DNA of 64,000 nucleotides from Novosphingobium sediminis (GCF_007991615.1 NZ_BJYR01000005.1:124001-188000), one strand, 5' to 3'. Shown: positions 46,314 to 56,150, numbered from the stretch's first letter. Translations and numbers: made by a program. The notes: generated by a model not told the origin, from the letters alone.

Positions 46314-48041
46314 TCAGGCTTTATACCGGACTTCGCCGCCGACGATGGTTTGCGCCACGCGGATGTCCTTGATCTTTTCGGGGTCTACTGCCGCCGGATC
46401 GCCATCGAGGATCACCATGTCGGCCAGCTTGCCGGGGCTGAGCGTGCCCTTGAGGTCTTCCTCGAACGAGGCGTGGGCGCCGTTGCTGGAAAGCACTTTC
46501 AGGCCCTCCATCACGGTGATCTTCTGGCTGGCGCCCCAGACTTCGCCGTTCCAGCCCTTGCGCGTGACCATGCCCTGCAGGCCCATCAGCGGGGAGAACG
46601 GACCGGGCTGGAAATCGGAACCCGCACAGACGGCGACGCCCGCATCGATCAGCATGCGGTAGGCCATCATGTGTTCCATCATCTCCGCGCCGTAGAAATG
46701 GAACTTGTCGGCATTGTAGTAGGCATAGCTGGTGAACAGCGCCGGCACCGCGCCAAGCGCCTTGATGCGCGCGACGAGCGCGGGCGAGACGTTGGTGCAG
46801 TGGGTGATCTTGGGGCGGCGGTCGGCTGGGCCGAGCAGCTTCGTGGCCTTCTCGTAGGCGCTGAGCACCATGGCGATCGCGACATCGCCATTGGCGTGGA
46901 AATTGGGCTGGATGCCAGCACGGAACAGCTTTTCGACCAGCGCGTCGATAGCCTCCTGCGTCATCGTGAGATTGCCGTAATAGGCCGGGGTGCGGCCCGG
47001 ATAGGGCGTGGAGCGCGACATCGTGCGTTCGGAGAACGAGCCGTCGGCGGTCTGCTCGGAGGTCGCGCCGATGCGGATCCATTCATCGCCGAAACCGGTG
47101 CGCACCCCGTTGGCGATCATGGCATCGAGAAAACCGCTGTCGGGCTCATACGTCACGCGGTGCTTGAGGCGGCCTTCGCGGCGGATTTGCTGGATCGCGG
47201 CGACATCATCGAAGGGGCTGAGGCCCTGACCGGAATGGCAGACGCTGGTGAGGCCGTAGCGGACAAACTCCTCGCTGATCTTGGCCGCCCCCGCGATGGC
47301 ACGCGCACGCTTCTGTTCGGGTGTGAGATCGGGCTCCTTCGTCTTCGCCATGATCGGTTCGATGGCGAGATCGGTGACGCGGCCGGTGAGATTGCCATTC
47401 GCGTCGCGATCATAAGTGCCACCGAAGGGATCGGGCGTATCGCGGGTGATCCCAGCGAGCTTGAAGGCCACGCTGTTGACCACGAAGGTGTGCCCGCCGC
47501 GGTGGGTGATCATCACGGGGTGCTCGGTCGAGACACGATCGAGATCGGCCATAAGGACGGGGCGGCCGTCCTTGATCTTGGTGTCGTCGTAGAACTCGCC
47601 GCTGACGAGCTTGCCCGGCGGGGTCTTTGCGGCGCGTTCCTTGAGCAGGCCGACGATGCGGTCGATGCTGTAGAACTCGACCTCGAATGGATTGCCCACG
47701 AACACGGCGTTGAGCAGCATCTCGCCCTGCGCATGGAGGTGGCAATCGTTGAAGCCCGGCACGATGGTCTGGCCGCCGAGGTCGATCACTTCGGTGCCGG
47801 CGGAGGCGAGCGTCTTGAGTTCGGCCCAGGTGCCGACACCGACGATGCGGCTGCCGGCCAGCGCGATGGCATCGGCGGAAGGGATCGCGGGATCGAGCGT
47901 GTGGATGCGCGCGCCCTTGAAGATGCGCGTGGGGGCGGGATCGAGGATCGCAGCCATGGCGCGGGGGGAAATGCCGGCAAGGCCGAGCGCACCGCCGGAG
48001 CCGATAAATCCGCGCCGCGTGATTGCCAGTGATCCAGCCAT
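46314..48041 (-). CDS. Tat-exported YtcJ-like amidohydrolase
   Basis: 575 residues. The N-terminus TRRGFIGSGGALGLAGI carries a twin-arginine signal, so the folded metalloenzyme is probably exported. The amidohydrolase fold is shown by IVPGFNDCHLHAQGE (metal-binding H-x-H), ITHRGGHTFVVNSVA, FHANGDVAIAMVL and AVCAGSDFQPGPFSPLMG with the metal Asp. Family members cleave amides, esters or formyl groups; substrate is not predictable. First gene of the minus-strand operon ending with ggt. A Sec-exported paralogue is at 50932-52656. Confidence 0.88.
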   Translation of the reverse strand: MAGSLAITRRGFIGSGGALGLAGISPRAMAAILDPAPTRIFKGARIHTLDPAIPSADAIALAGSRIVGVGTWAELKTLASAGTEVIDLGGQTIVPGFNDCHLHAQGEMLLNAVFVGNPFEVEFYSIDRIVGLLKERAAKTPPGKLVSGEFYDDTKIKDGRPVLMADLDRVSTEHPVMITHRGGHTFVVNSVAFKLAGITRDTPDPFGGTYDRDANGNLTGRVTDLAIEPIMAKTKEPDLTPEQKRARAIAGAAKISEEFVRYGLTSVCHSGQGLSPFDDVAAIQQIRREGRLKHRVTYEPDSGFLDAMIANGVRTGFGDEWIRIGATSEQTADGSFSERTMSRSTPYPGRTPAYYGNLTMTQEAIDALVEKLFRAGIQPNFHANGDVAIAMVLSAYEKATKLLGPADRRPKITHCTNVSPALVARIKALGAVPALFTSYAYYNADKFHFYGAEMMEHMMAYRMLIDAGVAVCAGSDFQPGPFSPLMGLQGMVTRKGWNGEVWGASQKITVMEGLKVLSSNGAHASFEEDLKGTLSPGKLADMVILDGDPAAVDPEKIKDIRVAQTIVGGEVRYKA

Positions 48042-48121
48042 GTCCTGCCCCTCCCCATTCCAGCGACGGGCATGGTGCGGGCGTTACAGCGGCTTGGCAA
48101 GTGGCCGCTTGGCAGGCGCGT

Positions 48122-49558
48122 TCAGGCCTGATGCTCCAGCGCGCTGCGGGTGGCGCGGGTCCAGGTCTGGCTGCCGGTGAGGAAGGCGTACCAGCCGAGC
48201 GCTGCTCCGGCATGGCGAAGGAGCTGGAAGCTGAACGGCTCTGCCAATGCGGCGATCAATGCGGGGCCAAGGCGCAGGCCTTCGCGCCGCCCGGTCCAGC
48301 GCTTGTAGATGCCGAGCGACCAGAGGTGGAAGGTGAGGTCAATCACGATCTTGGCGATCATCACGAGGAGGATTGGGAACGCGAGATAGAAGCGGCCCGT
48401 CGCAACGAGGAAAATGAGGATCGCGAAGGCAGCAAGGCCGTAGATCGGCTGGAGCGTATCAAGCGCTTTCACCGGCAGCATGCGCGTGCCGACGAGGCCG
48501 TAGTGGCTGTTCCCCACCATGTCGCGGTTCCAGTGCTGCGTCTGCAGGAAGCCGCCGAACCAGCGCTGGCGCTGCTTGAGAAAGCCGCGGATCGAGGCCG
48601 GCGCATCGGTGCGGGCCAGCGCGCCGCCGACGACGCCGACATGCCAGCCGAGCGCGTGGTCGTTCGAATGGCGATGGAGGCGGTGGATCAGCTCATAATC
48701 CTCCACCATGCAATCGGGATCGAACCCGCCGACGGCCAGCACCGCCTCGCGCCGGAACGCGGCGAAGGCGCCGGAGATGAGCAACAGGCCGTTCAATTGC
48801 ATCCACGCATGGCGCGAGAGGAAGTTGCGCACGTATTCGTAGGACTGGAACCATTCGAACAGGCGGCCTGAAAGCGATGGCCCGCAGATCGGCTGGAGCA
48901 CGCCGGTTGCCGCGACGAGCGACGGATCGCGCAGGAAGGCGCTGCGCATCGCGGCGATCGCGCCGGGTTCGAGCAGGGTATCGGCATCGACCGTGAGCAC
49001 GACATCGGTGCGCGCGTGCTGCAGCGCCTGGTTGAGCGCGCGGGCCTTGCCGCCGTGGGGCAAGCGCAGCCATTGCAGGCGGGTCGCGCCCACCACCGTT
49101 TCGGCCATGCCGCCGATGCAGGGCGCGGGCAGGCCATAGGTTTCGAGCATGACGGCAGGCGTGCCGTCGCTCGAGCCATCGTCGGCGATCAGGATCGCCT
49201 CGGGCGGCTGGGCCTGTGCGAGGAGGCGGTTTATGGTGAGATGGATGACCCCGGCTTCATTGTGCGCGGCGACAATGACGCCCAAGGTTGGTGCGTCTGC
49301 CGTATGCGGCACGGGACGGCTGCCATCGGCGACCAGCCCCCGGATCTGCCATGCCGTGAACAGCAGCAGCGCAGTATCATAGAGGATGTAGACCACGCCG
49401 ACCGACCACATGCCGACGCCCTGCCGGTAGAACGCCTGCGCGGTGAGAGCTACGAACAGCAGCGGCGCGGCAATCCCGATCAGGTGGCTGATGAGGGGCA
49501 CGGGGCGCGGGGTGAAGCGCGGGGATTCTGCGTGGAGAACGGCGTTAAGGGACGACAT
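48122..49558 (-). CDS. Family 2 glycosyltransferase, membrane-bound
   Basis: 478 residues from the ATG at 49558 (MSSLNAVLHAES). Two membrane helices, then a GT-A domain with VIVAAHNEAGVIHLTINRLL, ADDGSSDGTPAVM, TVDADTLLEPGAI, the acidic MVEDYELIHRLHRH and QRQRWFGG motif, followed by three or four helices. This is the layout of processive beta-glycan synthases such as NodC or poly-GlcNAc synthase. Product is unknown. Monocistronic and divergent from the cytochrome b561 gene. Confidence 0.88.
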   Translation of the reverse strand: MSSLNAVLHAESPRFTPRPVPLISHLIGIAAPLLFVALTAQAFYRQGVGMWSVGVVYILYDTALLLFTAWQIRGLVADGSRPVPHTADAPTLGVIVAAHNEAGVIHLTINRLLAQAQPPEAILIADDGSSDGTPAVMLETYGLPAPCIGGMAETVVGATRLQWLRLPHGGKARALNQALQHARTDVVLTVDADTLLEPGAIAAMRSAFLRDPSLVAATGVLQPICGPSLSGRLFEWFQSYEYVRNFLSRHAWMQLNGLLLISGAFAAFRREAVLAVGGFDPDCMVEDYELIHRLHRHSNDHALGWHVGVVGGALARTDAPASIRGFLKQRQRWFGGFLQTQHWNRDMVGNSHYGLVGTRMLPVKALDTLQPIYGLAAFAILIFLVATGRFYLAFPILLVMIAKIVIDLTFHLWSLGIYKRWTGRREGLRLGPALIAALAEPFSFQLLRHAGAALGWYAFLTGSQTWTRATRSALEHQA

Positions 49559-49657
49559 AATCGGGCGCCTTAGCTGCCCGAACCTGAACCTGCTATTGCG
49601 TTTGAGGGGCAGGTAGGTGAACATTCGGCAATGAACCGAAACGGGCATGGAGCGGAC

Positions 49658-50212
49658 ATGGTCAGGAAATACAGCGGCGTAGCGATTGCCCTGCACTGGA
49701 TTGTCGCATTGGGTATCTTCGTGAACCTGATGCTGCCCAATATCTGGGAAGCCGTTGGCGATGAAAACGTGCGGCCCCTGATCGATGCGCACAAGTCGAT
49801 CGGCATTACCGTGCTCGGCCTAGCCGTGATGCGGCTGTTGTGGCGGCTCACGCACCGCCCCCCTGCCCTGCCGGACAGCTACAAGCCGTGGGAAGTGAAG
49901 GCCAGTCACGCCGCGCACTGGGCGCTCTATGCTTTCATCTTCGCGATGCCGCTCACCGGCTGGATCATGGATTCAGCGTGGAAAGACGCGGCGACCCATC
50001 CGATGCAGTGGTTCGGCCTGTTCGAATGGCCGCGCATCAGCATGGTCATGGGCCTCGACGAAGTGACCAAGAAGAGCGTGCACGACAGCTTCGGCGAGGC
50101 ACATGAGCTGCTGGGCTGGGCCCTGTGGGCGCTGTTTGCGCTGCACGTGATCGGCGCGCTGAAGCACCAGTGGGTGGACAAGGAACAGGAATTGCAGCGG
50201 ATGCTGCCCTGA
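49658..50212 (+). CDS. Cytochrome b561 family protein
   Basis: 184 residues from the ATG at 49658, which has GGAG five bases upstream; an ATG 27 bases earlier lacks one. Four membrane helices with haem-ligand histidines in VAIALHWIVALGIF, DAHKSIGITVLGLAVMRLLWRLTH, HAAHWALYAFIFAMPLTGW and EAHELLGWALWALFALHVIGALKHQWVD. Family members (CybB) transfer electrons from quinol, some to superoxide. Converges on the HD-domain gene, 4 bp apart. Confidence 0.9.
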   Translation: MVRKYSGVAIALHWIVALGIFVNLMLPNIWEAVGDENVRPLIDAHKSIGITVLGLAVMRLLWRLTHRPPALPDSYKPWEVKASHAAHWALYAFIFAMPLTGWIMDSAWKDAATHPMQWFGLFEWPRISMVMGLDEVTKKSVHDSFGEAHELLGWALWALFALHVIGALKHQWVDKEQELQRMLP

Positions 50213-50216
50213 GCCG

Positions 50217-50747
50217 CTAGTCGAAAGCGGCGACGGCGGCATCGAAGGCGGCTTCGAGCGCAGCGTTCGTGCCCCGCATGCCGGCCACCACCTCGCTCGC
50301 CCAGCTGACATAGTCGGCCTTGCGCGCCGCGTCCCAGTCAGCCGGAGGTGATGCCGCGATATCGCGCAGATTGGCGATCTTGTCGGCCAGCTTGACCAGC
50401 CGCGCACCCGGAGACTTGTGCGCCGCGCGAGCTATCTGAAGCCGCTTGCGTTCGGCCTTGGGCAGCGCCTTGTCGTCGGTCACTTCGGCCACCATGGCCG
50501 CCACGTCCGGCCCGAAGCGCGCTTCGAGTTCGGCGGGCGTGGTTTCGGTGTCCTCCACCGTATCGTGGAGCAGCGCGGCAGCGATCACTTGCGCATCGGC
50601 TATGCCGCCTTCCTGCGCGAGGATCGTGGCGAGGGCGAGCGGGTGGTTGATGTAGGGCGTCGCCTCGGCGTCCTTGCGGCGCTGGCGGCGGTGCTTGTCG
50701 GCGGCAAAGGCAGCAGCATCAAGCACGAGGACGAGATCGGGGTTCAT
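50217..50747 (-). CDS. HD-domain phosphohydrolase, MESH1-like
   Basis: 176 residues from the ATG at 50747 (AGGAG upstream). This is a stand-alone RelA/SpoT-type HD domain: AAFAADKHRRQRRKDAEATPYINHPLALA, the metal pair HD in AAALLHDTVEDTETT, and LVKLADKIANLRDI. Small proteins of this type hydrolyse (p)ppGpp or NADPH in other organisms. No synthetase domain is attached. Confidence 0.87.
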   Translation of the reverse strand: MNPDLVLVLDAAAFAADKHRRQRRKDAEATPYINHPLALATILAQEGGIADAQVIAAALLHDTVEDTETTPAELEARFGPDVAAMVAEVTDDKALPKAERKRLQIARAAHKSPGARLVKLADKIANLRDIAASPPADWDAARKADYVSWASEVVAGMRGTNAALEAAFDAAVAAFD

Positions 50748-50931
50748 CGTGGGCTCCTTCAAGGTATCCGGTGCGCATGGTTCGCCATCGGCAGGAACGA
50801 CCTGCCGGAACCGAGCGCATGAAGTGGGGGCTTGGCAAGCATCAGCATTGGCTGAAGGCGGCATGCTGCGACTTGACAGCAGGGGGCCTGTGCTTACCCC
50901 TGTTCCATAAGGGTGGTTCGGGGGTTCTGCT

Positions 50932-52656
50932 ATGCGAAAAATCACGGTTTCGGCTTTTGCGCTCGCGCTTGTGGCAACAGCGGCACAGGCAAAGGGCCCG
51001 GCGCCTGCCGATACCGTGCTGCGCGGCGGGGCGATCCTCACCGTCGATGCCAAGGACCGCGTGGTGGAGGCCATGGCGATCCGTGGCGGGCGGATTGTCG
51101 CGCTCGGCAGCGACAAGGCGATCCGCGGCTATATCGGCAAGCGCACCAAGGTGATCGACCTTGCCGGACGCACCGCGACGCCGGGGATGATCGATGCCCA
51201 CGCCCACGCGCTCGAAGGCGGGATCGACGAAGTGGCGAACCTGCAATTGGGCGAGGCTTCCAGCGTCGCCGATTTCCTGGCGCGGGTGAAGGCGCGGGCG
51301 GCGGAACTGCCGCCGGGCGCATGGCTGACGGGATCGGGCTGGAACGAGAGCCGGATTGCCGAACATCGGCCGCCGAGCCTTGCCGAACTCGATGCAGTAT
51401 CGGGCGGCCACCCCGTCGCGCTGGGCAATACGACCGGGCACTACACACTGGTCAACAGCGCCGTGCTGAAGCTGGCCGGGGTAACGGCGCAGACGCCCGA
51501 TCCGGCAGGCGGGCGCTATGACAAGGATGCCTCCGGCGCGCTGACGGGCGTGATCTATGACAGCGCGCAGGACGTGCTCGACAAGCTGGTGCCGCCGGTC
51601 GATGCGGCGACGCGGGCCAAGGGGCTGACCCATGTAATCGAAGGCGCGCTTTCCGAAGGGCTCACGGGCTTCAAGGATCCCCGCACCGGGCGCTTGCAGT
51701 GGGATGTCTATGCCGCCGCGGCGAAGCAGGCGCCGCTCAACGTTCACGTCTGCACGCTGACCTTTGCGCAGACCGACATGACCGCGGCGCGGGCGGCGGT
51801 GGACGATTACCACCAGCGCAAGAAGGAACTGGCAGGGCTCAAGGGCCGCAACCTCGACGTGTGCGGGGTGAAGATCTTCCTCGACGGATCGGGCGCGGGG
51901 CGTACGGCGTGGGTCTACCAGCCGTTCGAGACGGACGCTTCGCATGCCAATCCGGGTACGGGCTTTCCGATGATGGGCGCGGATGTCTATCGCCAGATGG
52001 TCGACCTGTTCACGCGGGAAGGCATGCCGATCGGCACCCATGCCATCGGCGACCGGGCGATCGATACGGTGGTCGATGCCTATGCCGATGCGCTGAAGAA
52101 GTTCCCCAAGCAGGGGCTGCGCCACAGCCTGATCCACGCCAATCTGCCCACGGACCATGCCATCGACGTGATGGCGGACCTCCAGAAAAAGTACGACGCG
52201 GGCTATCCCGAAGCACAGGCGGAGTTCCTGTGGTTCCTCGGCGATGCGCTGGCCGCCGGCTGGGGTCCGCAGCGCAGCGTGAAGATGATGCCTTATGCGA
52301 CCTACGTGAAGCGCGGCATCCTCTATAGCGACGGTTCGGACTATCCGGTGACGCCCTATGCGCCGCGCTATGGCCTGTGGTCTTCGGTGGCGCGCGAGCC
52401 GGATGGGGACCGCTTCGGCAAGGCTCCGTTCGGCACGGCCGAGGCGGTTGACATCCACACCGCGATGAAGAGCCACACGATCTGGGCGGCGCGGCAGTTG
52501 TTTCTCGAGAAGCAGACCGGCTCGCTCGAAGTGGGCAAGCTGGCGGATGTGGCGATCTGGGACCGCAATCCCTATGCGGTACCCACGGCCAGCCTCAAGG
52601 ACATGCGCTGCATGATGACGCTGTTTGGCGGCAAGGTGGTATTTGTTCGGAAATGA
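50932..52656 (+). CDS. Sec-exported YtcJ-like amidohydrolase
   Basis: 574 residues with a Sec signal peptide (ITVSAFALALVATAAQAKG). Amidohydrolase hallmarks: TPGMIDAHAHALEGGI, TGHYTLVNSAVLKLAGV, GTHAIGDRAIDTVVDA and LYSDGSDYPVTPYAPR. It is a paralogue of 46314-48041 but with a different export route. Its stop overlaps the FAD-oxidoreductase start (ATGATGATG), so the two are coupled. A TTGACA lies at 50873-50878 in the 184-bp gap upstream, without a clear -10 box. Confidence 0.88.
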   Translation: MRKITVSAFALALVATAAQAKGPAPADTVLRGGAILTVDAKDRVVEAMAIRGGRIVALGSDKAIRGYIGKRTKVIDLAGRTATPGMIDAHAHALEGGIDEVANLQLGEASSVADFLARVKARAAELPPGAWLTGSGWNESRIAEHRPPSLAELDAVSGGHPVALGNTTGHYTLVNSAVLKLAGVTAQTPDPAGGRYDKDASGALTGVIYDSAQDVLDKLVPPVDAATRAKGLTHVIEGALSEGLTGFKDPRTGRLQWDVYAAAAKQAPLNVHVCTLTFAQTDMTAARAAVDDYHQRKKELAGLKGRNLDVCGVKIFLDGSGAGRTAWVYQPFETDASHANPGTGFPMMGADVYRQMVDLFTREGMPIGTHAIGDRAIDTVVDAYADALKKFPKQGLRHSLIHANLPTDHAIDVMADLQKKYDAGYPEAQAEFLWFLGDALAAGWGPQRSVKMMPYATYVKRGILYSDGSDYPVTPYAPRYGLWSSVAREPDGDRFGKAPFGTAEAVDIHTAMKSHTIWAARQLFLEKQTGSLEVGKLADVAIWDRNPYAVPTASLKDMRCMMTLFGGKVVFVRK

Positions 52657-53984
52657 TGATGCGACGGTTTGAGGCCGATGTGCTGGTCATTGGCGGCGGC
52701 ACCGCCGGATTTGGCGCGGCGCTGGGCGCGGCGCGTGCTGGCGCAAGGGTGCGGCTGATCGAGGGTACGAGCAAGATCGGCGGGGTGATGGCGTTCTGCC
52801 CAGGCATGCCGTGGGGCGGCGGCTATCCCACCGGGCGCAGCATCGGCGGCGTGTTTGGCGAACTGACCGATGCGCTGTGCGCGATGGATCCGCCAATGGC
52901 CGAAGTGCGCCCCTCGACGCTGGAGAACTTCGGATACGAAGTGATCTACGACCACGAAGCGGCTGTATTCGCCATGTTCCAGATGCTCGAGGATGCGGGC
53001 GTCGAGGTGCATCTGAACACGTTTGCCGGTGCGCCGGTGATGGAAGCCGGGCGGATCACTCGCATCGCATGCACCGATCGCAGCGGGCCGATGGTGATCG
53101 AAGCCGGAATGGTGATCGATTGTTCGGGCGATGGCGATACTTCGGCGCGCGCCGGGGTGCCCTATGTGGTGGGCGACGGGCGCGGCAACATGATGGGGGT
53201 GACACTCTCGTTCTCGATGGTGGGAGCGGACTGGGCGCGGGTGTTTGCCAAAGGCGATCCCTATTTCGAGGAGGAAGCGGCCTTCGGCGTGGCGCAGGGG
53301 CTGATCCATCCCGATCTTGCCAAGCTCTACCTGATGAAGGGCTTTCATGCCGATACGGTGTTCTGCAATTCGGTGCATATCCGCGGCGTGGACGGGACCG
53401 ATCCGCAAGCCGTTGCAAAGGCGACGCAGGAGGGGCGGCGGCGCTGCCACCAGCTGGCGCGCTTCCTTGTAGCGCACGTACCGGGCTTCGAGAACGCGCG
53501 GATGAACGAACTGGGCCCGACGGTGGGCGTGCGCGAGACACGCAAGCTGGAGGCCATTCACCGCATTCTGGCCAGCGACCTGCGCGCCGGGGCCAAGCCT
53601 GCGGACGGTATCGTCGCGTGCGACAATCCCATCGACGATGTGATGCGTGGGAATGAGGACATGACGCATGACGCGATCGTCGCAAAGGGCGAGTATTACA
53701 CGATACCCTTCCGCGCGATGGTGCCGGCGCAAGTGGCGAACCTGCTGTTCGCCGGGCGGCTGGTCTGTGCCGATCCGGCTGCCTTCGCTTCGGTGCGCGG
53801 GATGCCGCAATGCATGGCGATGGGGCAAGCAGCCGGCACGGCGGCAGCGATGGCGCTGGCGGAAGGCGTGGCGGTGCAGGCGCTCGATCCCGGCAAGGTT
53901 GTCACCGCGCTGGCGGCGCAAGGCATGCGCGGGATCGGCGGGGATACGCTGCTGCGCCACACTCCGGCGCTGGAAGCAGCCTAG
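52653..53984 (+). CDS. FAD-dependent oxidoreductase
   Basis: 443 residues of the FAD_oxidored type: DVLVIGGGTAGFGAALGAARAGARVRLIEG at the N-terminus, GMVIDCSGDGDTSARAGVP, TVGVRETRKLEAIHRI and NLLFAGRLVCADPAAFASVRGMPQCMAMGQAAGTAAAMA near the end. Related enzymes oxidise or desaturate small hydroxy or keto compounds. Coupled to the exported amidohydrolase. Its stop shares CTAG with the convergent EthD gene stop, leaving no room for a terminator. Confidence 0.85.
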   Translation: MMMRRFEADVLVIGGGTAGFGAALGAARAGARVRLIEGTSKIGGVMAFCPGMPWGGGYPTGRSIGGVFGELTDALCAMDPPMAEVRPSTLENFGYEVIYDHEAAVFAMFQMLEDAGVEVHLNTFAGAPVMEAGRITRIACTDRSGPMVIEAGMVIDCSGDGDTSARAGVPYVVGDGRGNMMGVTLSFSMVGADWARVFAKGDPYFEEEAAFGVAQGLIHPDLAKLYLMKGFHADTVFCNSVHIRGVDGTDPQAVAKATQEGRRRCHQLARFLVAHVPGFENARMNELGPTVGVRETRKLEAIHRILASDLRAGAKPADGIVACDNPIDDVMRGNEDMTHDAIVAKGEYYTIPFRAMVPAQVANLLFAGRLVCADPAAFASVRGMPQCMAMGQAAGTAAAMALAEGVAVQALDPGKVVTALAAQGMRGIGGDTLLRHTPALEAA

Positions 53985-54343
53985 CCGAAGATCACCTTTT
54001 CCTCGCCCAGCCAGAGCGGCGAACGCGGCAGATCGATGAACTTGCGCTCATCCTCCAGTAGCAGCGCGCCGGCGGCGCGCGCTTCGGGCGTGTCGGTGGC
54101 GAGGTCTTCGAGGCTGTCCCACCATAGCTGCGCAACGCCGTCATAGGGCCCCGGCGCGCCGCGCACCGCAGCGAAGGGTGCGTCCTCCGCATTCGGCAGC
54201 GAGTGAAGCTGGACATAGCGGCGGATCTTCAGCGCATCGCGGACGCTGGCGACCAAGGGCGCGTGGTTGGTGAACCAATAGTCCTGAAATTCCGCGCGGC
54301 TGAGGTGCGGCAGGCGGCGGAGGCAGAAGGTAAGCTTGATCAT
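53981..54343 (-). CDS. EthD-domain protein
   Basis: 120 residues, ferredoxin-like EthD fold: IKLTFCLRRLPHLSRAEFQDYWFTNHAPLV is the family signature, with the conserved His in the H-A-P turn. EthD proteins often accompany degradation genes for ethers, aromatics or steroids. Its ATG overlaps the stop of the Old Yellow Enzyme gene (ATGA), so both are made from one mRNA. Confidence 0.87.
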   Translation of the reverse strand: MIKLTFCLRRLPHLSRAEFQDYWFTNHAPLVASVRDALKIRRYVQLHSLPNAEDAPFAAVRGAPGPYDGVAQLWWDSLEDLATDTPEARAAGALLLEDERKFIDLPRSPLWLGEEKVIFG

Positions 54344-55626
54344 GATGCGCGCGCTTTCAGCCAGGCCTTGCCGGCGTTCTGGATGGTGAGCAGTGCCTTG
54401 AACGGCGAGATACCGATATTGGCGCGGCCGGTTCGGGCGATGGCGTCGATCTGGGCGTAGTACCAGTAGGTTACGGCAAAGCCCTCGACCGCGCGCATCA
54501 TCTTGAGGCCGCCGAGGAAGGAGAGCCATGGCGGCAGTAGCTTCAGCTTGCTTTCCCAGCGGTCCAGTTCGTCCGCGCCGGCCAGCAGCTTGGCGGGGCC
54601 TGCGGTATCGACGCAGAGCGGGCGGCCGAGGCCGATGACATCCGCGCCGCCGGTTTCGAGCGCGGTGTTCATCGCGCGGCGGGTGCGGAAGCCTCCGGTG
54701 ACGAGGAGCGGCATGGTGAGCGAGGCGCGCATCGTCTTGGCGAAATCGACGAAGTAGGCCTCGCGCGCGGCAGTAGAGGCCGCCACCTTTGGCGCATCGG
54801 GCGCTTCCATGCCGGAAATGTCCATCATCGCGGGCTGTTCATAGGAGCCGCCGGAGATCTCGAGCAGGTCGACGCCTGCGTCCTGCAGCCAGCGGGCGAC
54901 CACCATGCTGTCTTCAAAAGCGAAGCCGCCCTTCTGGAAATCGGCGGAATTGAGCTTCACGCCGATGGGGAACGCAGGCCCCACCCCTGCCCGCACCCGC
55001 GCGATGACGGCGAGCAGCATCCGGGCGCGGTTTTCGAGGGAGCCGCCCCATTGGTCGGTGCGCAAGTTGGCGCGCGGGCTGAGGAATTGCGAGAGTAGAT
55101 ATCCGTGCGCGGCATGGATCTGCACGCCCGTGAAGCCGGTTTCCTTCGCCACTTCGGCGGCATGGCCGAAGCGTTCGATGAGCTCCAGTATCTCGGCCTC
55201 GGTCAGCGCTTCGGGCACGCCGAACTGCTTGCCGGGGAGGCCGACAGGAACGGCGGAGGGCGCCTTGGGGTGCGGATTGACGGTGACCTGCGTCTGGCGG
55301 CCAGCATGGCTGATCTGCATCCAGATATGGCCGCCGGCGCGGGTTCCGGCTGCGGCCATCTTGCGCAGACCAGCGAGCGCGGCTTCATCCTGCGGGCCCT
55401 GGATGATGACATTGCCGGGACGCTCTAGATGGTCCCGGTCAATCTGGACGTTACCGCTGATGAGGAGGCCGCTGCCGCCATCGGCCCAGAGCCCGTACAG
55501 CCGCTCAAGTTCGGGCGTGGCGCGGCCTTGCGGATCGGCGAGGCCTTCGGTCATCGCGGCCTTGGCGAGGCGATTGGGCAGCACCGCGCCGCAAGGCAAG
55601 GTCAGGCTGTCGGCGATTGTCGGCAT
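54340..55626 (-). CDS. NADH:flavin oxidoreductase, Old Yellow Enzyme family
   Basis: 428 residues with the FMN TIM barrel: LPNRLAKAAMTEGLAD, ISHAGRQTQV with the substrate-contact His, FTGVQIHAAHGYLLSQFLSPRANLRTDQWGGSLENRAR signature, and LVTGGFRTRRAMNTAL/GADVIGLGRPL for phosphate binding. It reduces activated C=C bonds. The last 60 residues are an added tail (FLGGLKMMRAVEGFAVTYWYYAQI). Cotranscribed with EthD; an Lrp-type regulator gene lies 47 bp upstream. Confidence 0.9.
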   Translation of the reverse strand: MPTIADSLTLPCGAVLPNRLAKAAMTEGLADPQGRATPELERLYGLWADGGSGLLISGNVQIDRDHLERPGNVIIQGPQDEAALAGLRKMAAAGTRAGGHIWMQISHAGRQTQVTVNPHPKAPSAVPVGLPGKQFGVPEALTEAEILELIERFGHAAEVAKETGFTGVQIHAAHGYLLSQFLSPRANLRTDQWGGSLENRARMLLAVIARVRAGVGPAFPIGVKLNSADFQKGGFAFEDSMVVARWLQDAGVDLLEISGGSYEQPAMMDISGMEAPDAPKVAASTAAREAYFVDFAKTMRASLTMPLLVTGGFRTRRAMNTALETGGADVIGLGRPLCVDTAGPAKLLAGADELDRWESKLKLLPPWLSFLGGLKMMRAVEGFAVTYWYYAQIDAIARTGRANIGISPFKALLTIQNAGKAWLKARAS

Positions 55627-55672
55627 GCGGTGTGGTCTCCCCCGGATGTTATCGTTGTGGGGAGCTTATTGC

Positions 55673-56140
55673 TTAACCTGAAGCTGGCGGCAATGGCAGG
55701 CAGGTGGTGTGCTTGATCCGGTCCAGCACCACGCTGGAGCGCACGCTGGCGACATCGCCGTGGCCGAGAAGCTGTTCGTTCATAAGCCGCGAATAGCTGG
55801 CGAGATCGCGCGCAACGATGCGCAGAAGATAGTCGGAATCGCCCGTCGTGGCGCGGCAATCGAGCACTTCCTCGAGCGCGGAAATGCGCGCGTGGAAGCC
55901 GCGGACAACATCGGGCGCGTAGCTTGCCATGGCCACCGCGACATAGGCTTCGACCTGAAGGCCAAGCGCGGCTTCGCTCAGCAGCGCAACGGTGGCGCGG
56001 ATATATCCTTCCGCTTCGAGGCGGGCGACGCGGCGGGAGACCTGGCTGGCCGAGAGGCCGACGAGCTTGGCCAGATCGGCATGCGCCCGCGAGGAATCGG
56101 TCTGGAGCAGCGCGAGAAGCTGACGGTCAAGCTTGTCCAC
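55673..56140 (-). CDS. Lrp/AsnC family regulator
   Basis: 155 residues from a GTG at 56140 (GGAG five bases upstream). Helix-turn-helix in LDRQLLALLQTDSSRAHADLAKLVGLSASQVSRRVARLEAEGYI, and the RAM ligand-binding domain in EAYVAVAMASYAPDVV...VLDCRATTGDSDYLLRIVARDL. It may sense an amino acid and control adjacent genes. It follows the TetR gene by 10 bp. Confidence 0.88.
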   Translation of the reverse strand: MDKLDRQLLALLQTDSSRAHADLAKLVGLSASQVSRRVARLEAEGYIRATVALLSEAALGLQVEAYVAVAMASYAPDVVRGFHARISALEEVLDCRATTGDSDYLLRIVARDLASYSRLMNEQLLGHGDVASVRSSVVLDRIKHTTCLPLPPASG

Positions 56141-56150
56141 GGAAGGCTCC

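Noticed and set aside
50873..50900. TTGACA box before the Sec-exported amidohydrolase as a defined promoter
   Set aside because: No acceptable -10 hexamer at 16-18 bp.
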